Positions 40,069 to 48,241 of a stretch of DNA of 64,000 nucleotides are shown here, piece after piece. The stretch comes from Trichlorobacter ammonificans (GTDB lineage Bacteria > Desulfobacterota > Desulfuromonadia > Geobacterales > Pseudopelobacteraceae): contig NZ_OW150024.1 in NCBI RefSeq assembly GCF_933509905.1, forward strand, positions 2,902,001 to 2,966,000, written 5' to 3'. The translations under genes and the position numbers were made by a program. Each line of letters starts with the position of its first letter. The stretch's first letter is position 1. The notes under the pieces are model-generated. The model was not told the origin of the DNA. It worked only from the letters and a program-made list of their open reading frames with translations, and made no database searches.

Positions 40069-40146
40069 TGGCGTCCCCTAGGGGATTTGAACCCCTGTCG
40101 CCGCCGTGAAAGGGCGGTGTCCTGGGCCGGGCTAGACGAAGGGGAC
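40069..40146 (-). tRNA. tRNA-Glu (TTC)
   Basis: Cloverleaf on the minus strand: acceptor GTCCCCT/AGGGGAC, anticodon stem CCGCC/GGCGG around CTTTCAC (anticodon TTC), T-loop GGTTCGAATCC, encoded CCA at 40069-40071. It lies downstream of tRNA-Lys and before the terminator. Confidence 0.95.
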
Positions 40147-40152
40147 GCATGG

Positions 40153-40228
40153 TGGTGAGCCGCGTTGGGATCGAACCAACGACCACCTGATTAAAAGTCA
40201 GGTGCTCTACCATCTGAGCTAGCGGCTC
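40153..40228 (-). tRNA. tRNA-Lys (TTT)
   Basis: Minus-strand cloverleaf: acceptor GAGCCGC/GCGGCTC, D-arm GCTCAGATGGTAGAGC, anticodon loop CTTTTAA (anticodon TTT), T-arm GGTTCGATCC, discriminator A and encoded CCA. Six bases separate it from tRNA-Glu; both are MnmA targets. Confidence 0.96.
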
Positions 40229-40277
40229 GCAAGGACAATCTATATACTATACTGCCTCAGATGGTGTCAACCTGTTT

Positions 40278-41570
40278 TTATGCCTCAAACGGATTTTTTA
40301 AAATAATGGTCTGATCCCGTCGCGGGCCAACGGAGACCATAACAATCGGACACCCCGCCAACTCCTCCAGCCTGCGCACGTAACGCCGGGCGTTCTCCGG
40401 CAAATCTCCGAACGCACGCACCCCGGTAATATCCGCCTGCCAGCCGGGCAACTCTTCGTACACCGGCTCACAGGCCGCAAAGGTTTCAAGTTTTGCCGGC
40501 AGGGTCTCAAGCATTTGCCCATCGAAACGATAGCCGGTACACACCTTGATTGTCTCGAAGCCGGATAGCACATCCAGCTTGGTCAGGGCAATACCGGTCA
40601 GGCCATTGATCCTCACGGCATAGCGGATAACCATAGCATCAAACCAGCCACAGCGACGGGGACGACCGGTTGTGGCCCCGAACTCGCCACCGACTTGACG
40701 CAACTTCTCACCGGTTTCATCAAGAAGCTCCGTTGGGAACGGCCCACTCCCCACCCGCGTCACATATGCCTTCGAAATGCCGATTACCTCATGGATCGCG
40801 CGCGGACTGACGCCACTTCCGGTTGCCGCACCACCTGCACAGGTGGAGGAAGAGGTGACAAAGGGATAGGTACCGTGGTCCACATCGAGCAGTGTGCCCT
40901 GGGCACCCTCGAACAACAGACGCTTACCGGCCTTGAGAGAGCGGTCGAGCACCAGCGCCGTATCGGCAACGTATTTCTTCAGCGTCTCGGCGTAGTCCTG
41001 ATACTGCCGATAGATTTCATTGTATCCCAGTGCCGGTTCTCCCAACCGCTCCAGCAGCACATTTTTCTCATCCAGATTCTCCCGCAGACGACGGGCAAAG
41101 ACGACCGGATCGAGCAGGTCCATCAGGCGGACACCGCGACGCCCGATTTTGTCTTCGTAGCTGGGACCGATACCACGGCCGGTGGTACCGATCTTTTTGT
41201 CGCCACTCTGGGCTTCACGGGCGATATCGAGACGCTTATGGTACGGCATAATAATATGCAGCGACTCCGAAAGAAGCAGAGACGCGTCATCCTGCAGACG
41301 TCCCGCACTTTTCAGGCGATTAACCTCCATGATGAAGACTTCCGGATCAAGCACCACACCATTGCCGATAATGCAGCGCTTACCCGCATGGAGAACGCCG
41401 GAGGGTATCAAGTGCAGAACAACTTTCTCCTCGCCGACCACCAGCGTATGCCCGGCGTTGTTCCCACCCTGGTACCGGACAATTTCGTCGGCATATTCAG
41501 TATAAATGTCAACGACCTTGCCCTTGCCTTCATCGCCCCACTGGGCACCGACCACCACCACGTTTGCCAT
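40278..41570 (-). CDS. purA: Adenylosuccinate synthetase
   Basis: GTP-dependent first step from IMP to AMP, 430 residues. Seen: VVVVGAQWGDEGKGKVVD (P-loop and catalytic Asp), QGGNNAGHTLV with the catalytic His, TTGRGIGPSYEDK, QGTLLDVDHGTYPFVTSS and TKLDVLSGF. The ATG at 41570 (MANVVVVG) follows GGAGCG; the frame is open 50 codons upstream only because it runs through the hisZ end. It starts 20 bases after hisZ stops, the HisZ-PurA order common in bacteria. Confidence 0.97.
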   Translation of the reverse strand: MANVVVVGAQWGDEGKGKVVDIYTEYADEIVRYQGGNNAGHTLVVGEEKVVLHLIPSGVLHAGKRCIIGNGVVLDPEVFIMEVNRLKSAGRLQDDASLLLSESLHIIMPYHKRLDIAREAQSGDKKIGTTGRGIGPSYEDKIGRRGVRLMDLLDPVVFARRLRENLDEKNVLLERLGEPALGYNEIYRQYQDYAETLKKYVADTALVLDRSLKAGKRLLFEGAQGTLLDVDHGTYPFVTSSSTCAGGAATGSGVSPRAIHEVIGISKAYVTRVGSGPFPTELLDETGEKLRQVGGEFGATTGRPRRCGWFDAMVIRYAVRINGLTGIALTKLDVLSGFETIKVCTGYRFDGQMLETLPAKLETFAACEPVYEELPGWQADITGVRAFGDLPENARRYVRRLEELAGCPIVMVSVGPRRDQTIILKNPFEA

Positions 41571-41590
41571 GCTGTTCGCTCCTGTATCGT

Positions 41591-42883
41591 TCAGTGCCGC
41601 GCCGGAAACAGCGCCCACAGCTCCTGTTGCGTCATCTGCCGTTCCTGTCTGCTTACCGTTCCTATCACGGTCAGTGCCTTCTCCTGCACACCACCGTCGC
41701 CTGCAACAACCACCATCCATTCGATACCGTTTTGCTGCGCATACTCAAGGGATGCCGGCTGATCTCGCCGGATAATGTCCCGAGCCACGGAATAACCGCG
41801 CTGCCGCAAGTGGCGCGCGATGTCGAGAGCGTGGCGCCTCTCCTCGCACCTGTTGAACAGGAGAATGTCCCGACGGGGCTCCGTCAAGCCCTTCTGACGC
41901 TCAAGGGCCTGAAGCACATTTTGCAGATTGAACGTAAAACCGGTGGCCGGAGCCGGCGTCCCAAACCGGGCCATCAGATCATCGTAGCGACCGCCACTGA
42001 AGAGGCTCTCGCCACTGCCCGGTACAAATCCCTCAAAGGTCAGGCCCGTATGGTAGTCAAGCCCCCGGATTTCCCCGAGATCAACGGTGAGATATCCTGT
42101 GACGTCATGCAGGTCAAGAATATCCAGCACTTCGCGGATGTTTGCCAGTGCCTGCCGGGATGTCGGATTGCTGACCGCAGCCTCCGCCGTCGCGACGACC
42201 TCTATCCCGCCAAAAAGACGCGGCAACAAGGCTATTTCTCGCTGGGATGCCGGGGGAACCGGATACCGGTGCAGGATGTCGGCAACATGCGCTGTATCCT
42301 TGCGCGAAATAGCTTCGCGCAACTCTGCCCGCGGTCCCTCGGCAAGGCCGGATGCCTCAAAAACACCGCGACAAAATGCGGTCTGGCCAAGGGCAATTTT
42401 AAATTCACGCAGCCCAGCAGCCTGCATCACCTCGACTGTCATGGCGATCATCTCGGCATCGGCTTCGGGGGACTCCAGGCCGATCAACTCGACACCGGCC
42501 TGCAGGATCTCCCTGCTGCGGCCGGTCTGCAATTCGGTGTGGCGCAGGACCCGGCCGGAATAGCAGAGGCGATGGGGTAGTGGCCACCCCTTCAGCCGGG
42601 TTGCAACGATACGGGCGACCTGAGGAGTAATGTCGGGCGGAATCGCAAGCAGCCGGCCCGACTGCCAGTCGTCGAAACGAAAGCTGCGCCCGCGCAACCC
42701 CTCCCCCATCCCTTGGACTAGCACATCCTCAAACTCCAGGGATGGCGGCACAATCCTTTGGAACCCCCAGGATTCGGCAATCCGCAGCAAATGCCGCTCA
42801 AGTGCCGAAAGAGCCGCCGCCCGTGCCGGCAGACAATCACTGACGCCGCGGGGAAGTCCGTTATCCGACTGATACGCTTTCAG
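41591..42883 (-). CDS. hisZ: ATP phosphoribosyltransferase regulatory subunit HisZ
   Basis: HisRS-like protein without tRNA charging that activates the short HisG. Family segments seen: LPRGVSDCLP, FQRIVPPSLEFEDVL, PDITPQVARIVATRL, RLCYSGRVLRHTE, RSREILQAGVELIG and GYLTVDLGEIRGLDYHTGLTFEGF. The first 30 conserved residues are in frame but have no ATG, GTG or TTG before the stop of the upstream gene. The best-placed start is CTG at 42881-42883, three bases after that stop. The first usual start is a TTG at 42790, which would cut the conserved N-terminus. Coordinates assume the CTG; about 430 residues. Confidence 0.85.
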   Translation of the reverse strand: MKAYQSDNGLPRGVSDCLPARAAALSALERHLLRIAESWGFQRIVPPSLEFEDVLVQGMGEGLRGRSFRFDDWQSGRLLAIPPDITPQVARIVATRLKGWPLPHRLCYSGRVLRHTELQTGRSREILQAGVELIGLESPEADAEMIAMTVEVMQAAGLREFKIALGQTAFCRGVFEASGLAEGPRAELREAISRKDTAHVADILHRYPVPPASQREIALLPRLFGGIEVVATAEAAVSNPTSRQALANIREVLDILDLHDVTGYLTVDLGEIRGLDYHTGLTFEGFVPGSGESLFSGGRYDDLMARFGTPAPATGFTFNLQNVLQALERQKGLTEPRRDILLFNRCEERRHALDIARHLRQRGYSVARDIIRRDQPASLEYAQQNGIEWMVVVAGDGGVQEKALTVIGTVSRQERQMTQQELWALFPARH

Positions 42884-42886
42884 AAC

Positions 42887-44422
42887 TTACTCAACCTTCT
42901 TGATCTGCAGGGATGAAGCCCCCTTCGTGCGCAGCAATACATCTTCTCGCTGGTTCAGTTGCAGCAACAGCAGTTCATTGCGGGATTCGTCAAAATAAAA
43001 GTCCGGCATATAGTTTTGGGTATCCTTCGTACGCCAGGCTTCTTCCAGGGCTGCCCCATTCCAGTACAGGCTGTAGACGGCACCCTTCTTGTACATCCGG
43101 GCATTGCCAATCACGAAGAATCCTTCATTTTTACCCACCAGCAGTTCGTTCTTGGTGGTTACCTGCATGCGCTGATTCAGGAAGAACCAACGGTACTTGT
43201 CACCACTAATCCTCGCATTGTCCAGATCCTCGACCTGATAGTACAACTCCGAACCGCCGAACCGGTCGTTGCTGCGCCACAGCTCCTTCTGGGTCTTGTC
43301 ATACACGATCAGATAATTTTCTTCATGGTAGACAACCGTCAGCAATTCCCCGTTGGCACGGAACTGGTTAAAACTGAAAATATTGCCATAGCGCGGCATC
43401 GGCACCCTGGCTTTTCGAATGATCTTCTTCCCTTTCCGCGTCACTTCAAACACATCGCCGTAGAACTGGTCGCGGCCACGCCCCTGCTCCTGGGCGTACA
43501 ACTTGAACGGTCCGCCCGCCAAGGCGATGGCGCGGAAAAAGTAGGGGATATCTTCTGCCACCTTGACCAGCTTGTTGTTCTTGAGTTCCCACACCTGGGA
43601 CGCCACTTCACCCTGATTCATCACCGTGACGTACAGCTCCGGCGTACCATTGCCGTCACCGTCGACGTAGTCCAGTCCGATGATTTTCTGAGCAACACCG
43701 ACCGTAAAGCCGGCTATGGCATGCGTTTCACCCTCCCGATGCAGCTGGACCGTGCGACTGGTGGCAAGGAACAGCAAACGCTTGCCGTCAGCTCCAGCAC
43801 CTCCCGGCGTCATCAAGTTGAACACCCCGTCAAGGCGCCTGATTTCACCGGCATTGGGAGTACCACGCCGAAATTCCTCGGAGCGGATGATGTCGGCCTG
43901 GGGCATTCTCTGGACGGGAGCGGCGTCCGCACGCACAATATCCGAAGGCACGACCGCCTTTGCAGCCACCGGCGGTTGCACAGCTCCAGCACCACGGGAA
44001 ACACGGGGAATGCGGCCGGCATCCGCCTGCTTCACCAGGTCGGCGGACAACTTTTCCGCCAAAGCCCCGGCAGCACCGAACAGCACCTCCTGCCCACCTT
44101 CTCCCTGAACAAAGGTACGGGAAATGGTTTGCCCGTCCGTTCCCTTAGCTACGGCGTCAAGACTATAATTCTTGCCAATGACCAGATAGGTTCCGTTGAC
44201 CGTCACCTCAGCCTCAGCGGCGGAAGCGACGGCCAGAATACGGGGACCGCCGATACGGGAGGCCAGCAGCGCCTGCACCGCTGATCTGGCATCCTCCTTG
44301 GCTTGGCCGCCCACCACGGTAAATTCACCGACAAACACACGCAGCGGTTCGGCGCCGAACGCCTGCAGGGCACTGGCCGCCACGAAAAAAACCATTACTA
44401 TACCTAAAGCAATCCGTTTCAT
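42887..44422 (-). CDS. Exported FG-GAP/VCBS-like protein
   Basis: 511 residues with a signal peptide (MKRIALGIVMVFFVAASALQ, cleaved near AFGA). Residues 25-150 are alpha/beta (LRVFVGEFTVVGGQ...AEVTVNGTYLVIGKNYSLD), like domains of FlgO/TolB-type exported proteins. The C-terminal 350 residues are beta-rich with DYVDGDGNGTPELYVT, a calcium-binding FG-GAP/VCBS style loop, suggesting a beta-propeller. GGAGGTGGT precedes the ATG. hisZ follows three bases later, an odd partner. Function unknown; a cell-surface or flagellar-accessory protein is possible. Confidence 0.75.
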   Translation of the reverse strand: MKRIALGIVMVFFVAASALQAFGAEPLRVFVGEFTVVGGQAKEDARSAVQALLASRIGGPRILAVASAAEAEVTVNGTYLVIGKNYSLDAVAKGTDGQTISRTFVQGEGGQEVLFGAAGALAEKLSADLVKQADAGRIPRVSRGAGAVQPPVAAKAVVPSDIVRADAAPVQRMPQADIIRSEEFRRGTPNAGEIRRLDGVFNLMTPGGAGADGKRLLFLATSRTVQLHREGETHAIAGFTVGVAQKIIGLDYVDGDGNGTPELYVTVMNQGEVASQVWELKNNKLVKVAEDIPYFFRAIALAGGPFKLYAQEQGRGRDQFYGDVFEVTRKGKKIIRKARVPMPRYGNIFSFNQFRANGELLTVVYHEENYLIVYDKTQKELWRSNDRFGGSELYYQVEDLDNARISGDKYRWFFLNQRMQVTTKNELLVGKNEGFFVIGNARMYKKGAVYSLYWNGAALEEAWRTKDTQNYMPDFYFDESRNELLLLQLNQREDVLLRTKGASSLQIKKVE

Positions 44423-44604
44423 ACCACCTCCACGCCGACACGGCAATCCGGCTTACTATGCCATACCGAATGCTCACTGTCAAAACAAAGGGGTACGGAT
44501 TTTCTGCCCGGCGACAGATGCCGCAAGGAAAGAATGGACGCCGGCCGGCCGGCCTCGCTATACTGCCCCACCTATTGAATTCGCACAATGGAGGAGATCA
44601 ACGC

Positions 44605-45186
44605 ATGATTCGAGCATTCAAGACGATGCAGCCCCAAATTGCCCCATCCGCATTTATCGCGGAAACAGCGGTGGTGCTGGGCGACGTGACCATCGGACCG
44701 GACGCAAGTCTTTGGTACAACGTTGTTGCCCGGGGCGACGTGAATTCGATTTCCATTGGTGCGCGCAGCAACATTCAGGACCTGACCATGCTGCACGTCA
44801 CCCACAAAAAAAATGCTGACGACCCGGGAGCCCCTCTGGTGATCGGCGACGACGTCACGGTCGGCCACAGCGTCACCCTGCACGGTTGCACGCTGCACGA
44901 TGGCTGTTTTATCGGCATGCAGGCCATGGTCATGGACAAGGCGGTGGTCGGTGAGGGGGCACTGGTCGGTGCTCGCGCGCTGGTGACGGAAGGGACCATC
45001 ATCCCTCCCCGCACCTTATGGGTTGGCGCACCGGCACGCTACAAGCGGGATTTGACCGACGAGGAAGTTGCTTGGCTGAAAAAATCTGCGGATAATTATG
45101 TTCGCTACTCGCGGGAGTTTCTGGCCGACGGCCTGGGAGCGGCACTGAAGACGGACTCGCCTCTCTCTGCCTCTACTGCCCCCTAA
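44605..45186 (+). CDS. Gamma-class carbonic anhydrase-like protein
   Basis: 193 residues. Left-handed beta-helix hexapeptide repeats with the usual gamma-CA sites: RGDVNSISIGARSNIQD, MLHVTHKK, VGHSVTLHGCTLHDGCFIGM and WVGAPARYKRDLTDEE. The three zinc histidines are in place. Proteins like this hydrate CO2, though many relatives are inactive or use other substrates. GGAGGAGAT precedes the ATG at 44605. It is divergent from the exported protein gene and convergent with the lipoprotein operon. Confidence 0.88.
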   Translation: MIRAFKTMQPQIAPSAFIAETAVVLGDVTIGPDASLWYNVVARGDVNSISIGARSNIQDLTMLHVTHKKNADDPGAPLVIGDDVTVGHSVTLHGCTLHDGCFIGMQAMVMDKAVVGEGALVGARALVTEGTIIPPRTLWVGAPARYKRDLTDEEVAWLKKSADNYVRYSREFLADGLGAALKTDSPLSASTAP

Positions 45187-45551
45187 CGGGAAAATCGTAT
45201 GGCAACGCCGACTGCCCGGTATTCCGTGGCAGGGAATGCGGGAAGCCCGACGATACTTACTTCCCGACTCGATATTTCAGGCAGGATCAGCGCATCCGCA
45301 TCGAGTTTTCCCGCCTCCTCGCGCAGGGCCTGCAACGCCCACTCCTGAAGGTTGGGGGGGACGGCATAATCGGTGATATTGACGGTACGCTTTACTGTGA
45401 TCCGCCCCAGGCTCACGTAGGGGCGGTTCACCTCTTCCATGGCAAGAACCGGTGGCAGGGGACCGGCACTGCCACCCAGCGGCAATGCCGAGCAGCCCCC
45501 GGATACGATCAGCACCAATACCAGAAGACTATGACAGAGGAAATGTTTCAT
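45183..45551 (-). CDS. Putative lipoprotein (last gene of FlgO-like operon)
   Basis: 122 residues. Lipobox VSGGC at residues 16-20, so lipid attached to Cys20. The remaining part (GRITVKRTVNITDYAVPPN, LQEWALQALREEAGKL, ADALILPEI) resembles small outer-membrane lipoproteins of no firm function. Its ATG at 45551 follows GGAGCTGTC and lies inside the end of the preceding flgO-like gene. Position makes it part of a set of four lipoproteins. Confidence 0.75.
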   Translation of the reverse strand: MKHFLCHSLLVLVLIVSGGCSALPLGGSAGPLPPVLAMEEVNRPYVSLGRITVKRTVNITDYAVPPNLQEWALQALREEAGKLDADALILPEISSREVSIVGLPAFPATEYRAVGVAIRFSR

Positions 45552-45580
45552 GACAGCTCCACCGACTGTGGCCGGTCTTG

Positions 45581-46174
45581 TCAACGCACACCATAGGTTA
45601 TCAGCCTGCCGCCGCAGGCATAATCCAGTTCACGGGTCACCATTTTGACAACATGGCCGGAGGCGGTGTCGATCCTCCTGACAAAGAGAAGCACCTTGCC
45701 GTTATTGAGATGGCTATAGGTACCGACAATCGCCTCCGGCTGCATATAGTCATCCTTGCCGATTTCCTTGACCCGCCGGGTCAGCGAGATCAGACCACTG
45801 TCACTCAGCTTGAAGTGCTTGCCGAACTCTGCCTGCACAATGCCGTAGCAGCAGGCCTGATTCAGACTGCCCCGCATCAGCTCTCCCATCAGCAGGCCGG
45901 ACTGTTCCGGCACCAGCGTCCTGAGATCAACGAAATCCGTCACCAGCACTGTTTGACGTCCTGTAGCGTCATGTCGACACGCCTGCTCCTTGCCGCTCCC
46001 CCCACCGGGCTGATCCATGCACAACTCCCGGGCCATATCCAGAAACAGAGGCTTCAGATCGGTCGCATCGAGCAACTGGGGCAGCGGCTTTCCGGAACAG
46101 GGCCCCTGCAGCCCGGCAATACAACCGGTAAGCAGACTACAGCAGAGCAAAACTGCAATAACGCGAGACGTCAA
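45581..46174 (-). CDS. FlgO-like outer-membrane lipoprotein 2
   Basis: 197 residues. Lipobox LLTGC with Cys18. The core VLVTDFVDLRTLVPEQSGLL, then LMRGSLNQACCYGIVQAEF and LISLTRR, follows the FlgO pattern of a secreted two-layer domain. FlgO in Vibrio is an outer-membrane flagellar protein needed for polar flagellum stability. Genes on both sides also encode lipoproteins. Six or more extra cysteines are unusual and could form disulfides. Confidence 0.75.
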   Translation of the reverse strand: MTSRVIAVLLCCSLLTGCIAGLQGPCSGKPLPQLLDATDLKPLFLDMARELCMDQPGGGSGKEQACRHDATGRQTVLVTDFVDLRTLVPEQSGLLMGELMRGSLNQACCYGIVQAEFGKHFKLSDSGLISLTRRVKEIGKDDYMQPEAIVGTYSHLNNGKVLLFVRRIDTASGHVVKMVTRELDYACGGRLITYGVR

Positions 46175-46219
46175 ATCAGGCCTCCTGGTTACGCGGCGTC
46201 ATCGGCACACGCCGAGAGT

Positions 46220-46870
46220 TTACGAAGCATCGCCAACTATTTTCATCGAACGCTGGCCGCCGTTCACCGCCTTTTCCCCTTCTTTTCGGGGCAGGTTCTG
46301 CTCACCCAGCAGCGCTGCCGGCAGCAGGGCTTGGGCTGAGGAGATCACGGCACCCCTGGCGAGATCTACAAGGCGTGCATTGACAACGATACCGCCGCCG
46401 ATCAACGTATAGGTACCGGCAACGATACCGCTGACCTTGGGCTGCTCCCGCAGCAGAGCCGTATCACGACTGAGCGTGAACTCGCCTTGCTCGCTGATGG
46501 CAATATCACGATTGAGACGCAACTCATGAACCCGCCACTTGCGCACCTGCAGCTCATGCATGATATTTTCGGCAATGAGCCTGCCCAGGGGAGTAGTTTC
46601 GGCAAGCCGGTCCAGATTGACAAAACTGGTGACGACAATACCGTCGGCAAGGTCTTTCCGGTCCAAGTTCCGTTCCAACTGGTCAGCCATGAAAATAATC
46701 CGCGCATTCAGGGCACCGAGCTGACTGCCGGAGGCGGGCAGGACGAGTTGTTCATGCACAATATGGCGCTGATTCGGCTGAATCGTCGCAACATTCGCCG
46801 TACACCCCGCCAGCAGCGCCAGCCCCATCACGGCGGCAAGCCGGACCATGGACGTCGTTTCTCTTCTCAT
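46220..46870 (-). CDS. FlgO-like outer-membrane lipoprotein 1
   Basis: 216 residues. Lipobox LLAGC with Cys23. The FlgO domain is clear: IVVTSFVNLDRLAETTPLGR, LIAENIMHELQVRKWRVHEL and ARLVDLARGAVISSAQA. The ATG at 46870 follows GGAGGTGTC. The family acts at the outer membrane near the flagellar basal body. Together with the next gene it makes a tandem pair of FlgO paralogues. The gene lies downstream of a sigma-28-like promoter at 47.3 kb, which fits a flagellar role. Confidence 0.8.
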   Translation of the reverse strand: MRRETTSMVRLAAVMGLALLAGCTANVATIQPNQRHIVHEQLVLPASGSQLGALNARIIFMADQLERNLDRKDLADGIVVTSFVNLDRLAETTPLGRLIAENIMHELQVRKWRVHELRLNRDIAISEQGEFTLSRDTALLREQPKVSGIVAGTYTLIGGGIVVNARLVDLARGAVISSAQALLPAALLGEQNLPRKEGEKAVNGGQRSMKIVGDAS

Positions 46871-46911
46871 GACACCTCCGCTGCTCCCGGCGTTTGCATC
46901 GTCAGCCCCCA

Positions 46912-47271
46912 TTACCGCCGGATCTTGACTGCTCCGGCAGCCGGCAAGGCCACCTGGTAGCCTTCGTCACCGGTTTCAACAATCTGCTCCAGACTTCGAT
47001 AGGAGACCGGGAAGCCGGCCTGTACCTGCACGTTCCTGCTCCCCTTGCTGCATACGACGGTCCCCTCCTCTTCCACCTGTTGTACGCAGCGTGTGTCCCA
47101 GAGTACTTCGTACGAACGGCGGAAGCAGAACTGATCGTCATCGCACGGGGTAATGATCCGGCGCTGCACGTGACTATCCATTACCACGGGCATAGGCACT
47201 GCCGCACATCCGGCTAGCATACCGGCCAGAATGAGCAGTACATGTAGTCGCATGACACCGGCATTTCCCAT
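46912..47271 (-). CDS. Putative lipoprotein (first gene of FlgO-like operon)
   Basis: 119 residues. Lipobox MLAGC with Cys22. The mature part (SHVQRRIITPCDDDQFCFRR, VLWDTRCVQQVEEEGTVVCS) has several cysteines likely in disulfides. No family recognised. The ATG at 47271 follows GGAGGAAACC; a later ATG at 47253 has no good site. It is the first gene of the lipoprotein operon and 53 bases from the sigma-28-like -10. Confidence 0.75.
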   Translation of the reverse strand: MGNAGVMRLHVLLILAGMLAGCAAVPMPVVMDSHVQRRIITPCDDDQFCFRRSYEVLWDTRCVQQVEEEGTVVCSKGSRNVQVQAGFPVSYRSLEQIVETGDEGYQVALPAAGAVKIRR

Positions 47272-47323
47272 GGTTTCCTCCGCTCCGATACGCCCTGAAC
47301 GCATAACCGCACTATTTGTTATA

Positions 47324-47351
47324 TTATCGGCCAACAAACCACAAGCATTTA
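47324..47351 (-). promoter_or_regulatory. Sigma-28-like promoter of the FlgO-like lipoprotein operon
   Basis: Minus-strand GCCGATAA (47324-47331), a perfect -10 for FliA, with TAAA (47348-47351) 16 bases further upstream instead of the usual 15. It points toward the lipoprotein operon. Confidence 0.6.
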
Positions 47352-47431
47352 GTTCTCGGGGCCGACGGCCTGCACCAATGGGGGAAAACCGCCTTGCCGG
47401 GCAAAAAAAGCTCTGCTATGGTGCCTATGCC

Positions 47432-48217
47432 ATGGAAATCACAATTCTGGGAAGCGGAACCTCGACCGGGATACCGATGGTCGGCTGTACCTGCCCGGTC
47501 TGCCGCTCCTCGGATCCCCGCGACCGACGCAGCCGGGCATCGTTGTTGATTGCCCACAACGGGCACAAGATTCTCGTGGATACGTCCACCGATCTGCGCA
47601 CACAGATGTTGCGCCAGCAGGTCGACCGGATAGACGGGGTTCTGTTTACCCACGCCCATGCCGATCATATTAACGGCATCGATGACTTGCGGGGCTTTCA
47701 CTTCCTGCACCGGCGCCTCGTTCCCTGTTTTGGCACCGAAGCAACTCTGGCGCGCCTGCAGGCCGGTTTCAGGTATGTCTTCGTTCGGGATGAAGGCGCA
47801 ACGCACCCTCCCCTGCTGGAGCCGGTCGAGATCGATGGTCCGTTCGAGCTGTTCGGCCTCCGGATTATCCCCGTTCCCCTTGAGCACGGCACCGGCAGCT
47901 CCTGCGGCTACCGGATCGGCACCTTTGCCTATCTGACCGACTGCAGCGCCATACCGCCAGCTTCGGAACACCTTCTGCATGGTGTCCATACCGTCGTCAT
48001 CGATGGCCTGCGCTGGAGCCCCCATCCCTTTCACTTCAACATCGACGCTGCCATTGCCGCAGCCCGCACTATTGGCGCCATTCGGATCATACTGACCCAC
48101 CTGACCCATGAAGTATCCCATGCCGACGGCGCCCGACTGCCGGCAGGGGTGGAGTTCGCGTGGGACGGTATGCACTTCGGCGTGGACCCGGAACAGGCAC
48201 CGCTCTCCCGGGACTGA
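47432..48217 (+). CDS. MBL-fold metallo-hydrolase, PhnP-like
   Basis: 261 residues. Starts MEITILGSGTSTGIPMVGCT, followed by a Cys pair (CTCPVCRS) and the metal motif THAHADHINGIDDLRGF; YLTDCSAIPP and THLTHEVSH supply more ligands. This group includes PhnP, a cyclic ribose phosphodiesterase, and tRNA-processing-type hydrolases. No phosphonate genes are nearby, so the substrate is open. It is followed 24 bases later by the GAF regulator, perhaps in one transcript, and divergent from the lipoprotein operon. Confidence 0.88.
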   Translation: MEITILGSGTSTGIPMVGCTCPVCRSSDPRDRRSRASLLIAHNGHKILVDTSTDLRTQMLRQQVDRIDGVLFTHAHADHINGIDDLRGFHFLHRRLVPCFGTEATLARLQAGFRYVFVRDEGATHPPLLEPVEIDGPFELFGLRIIPVPLEHGTGSSCGYRIGTFAYLTDCSAIPPASEHLLHGVHTVVIDGLRWSPHPFHFNIDAAIAAARTIGAIRIILTHLTHEVSHADGARLPAGVEFAWDGMHFGVDPEQAPLSRD

Positions 48218-48241
48218 CATACGAGGACAGGACGAGGATGT

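Noticed and set aside
40695-41762. 355-codon plus-strand frame opposite purA
   Set aside because: Antisense to well-conserved purA and hisZ; no recognisable domain.
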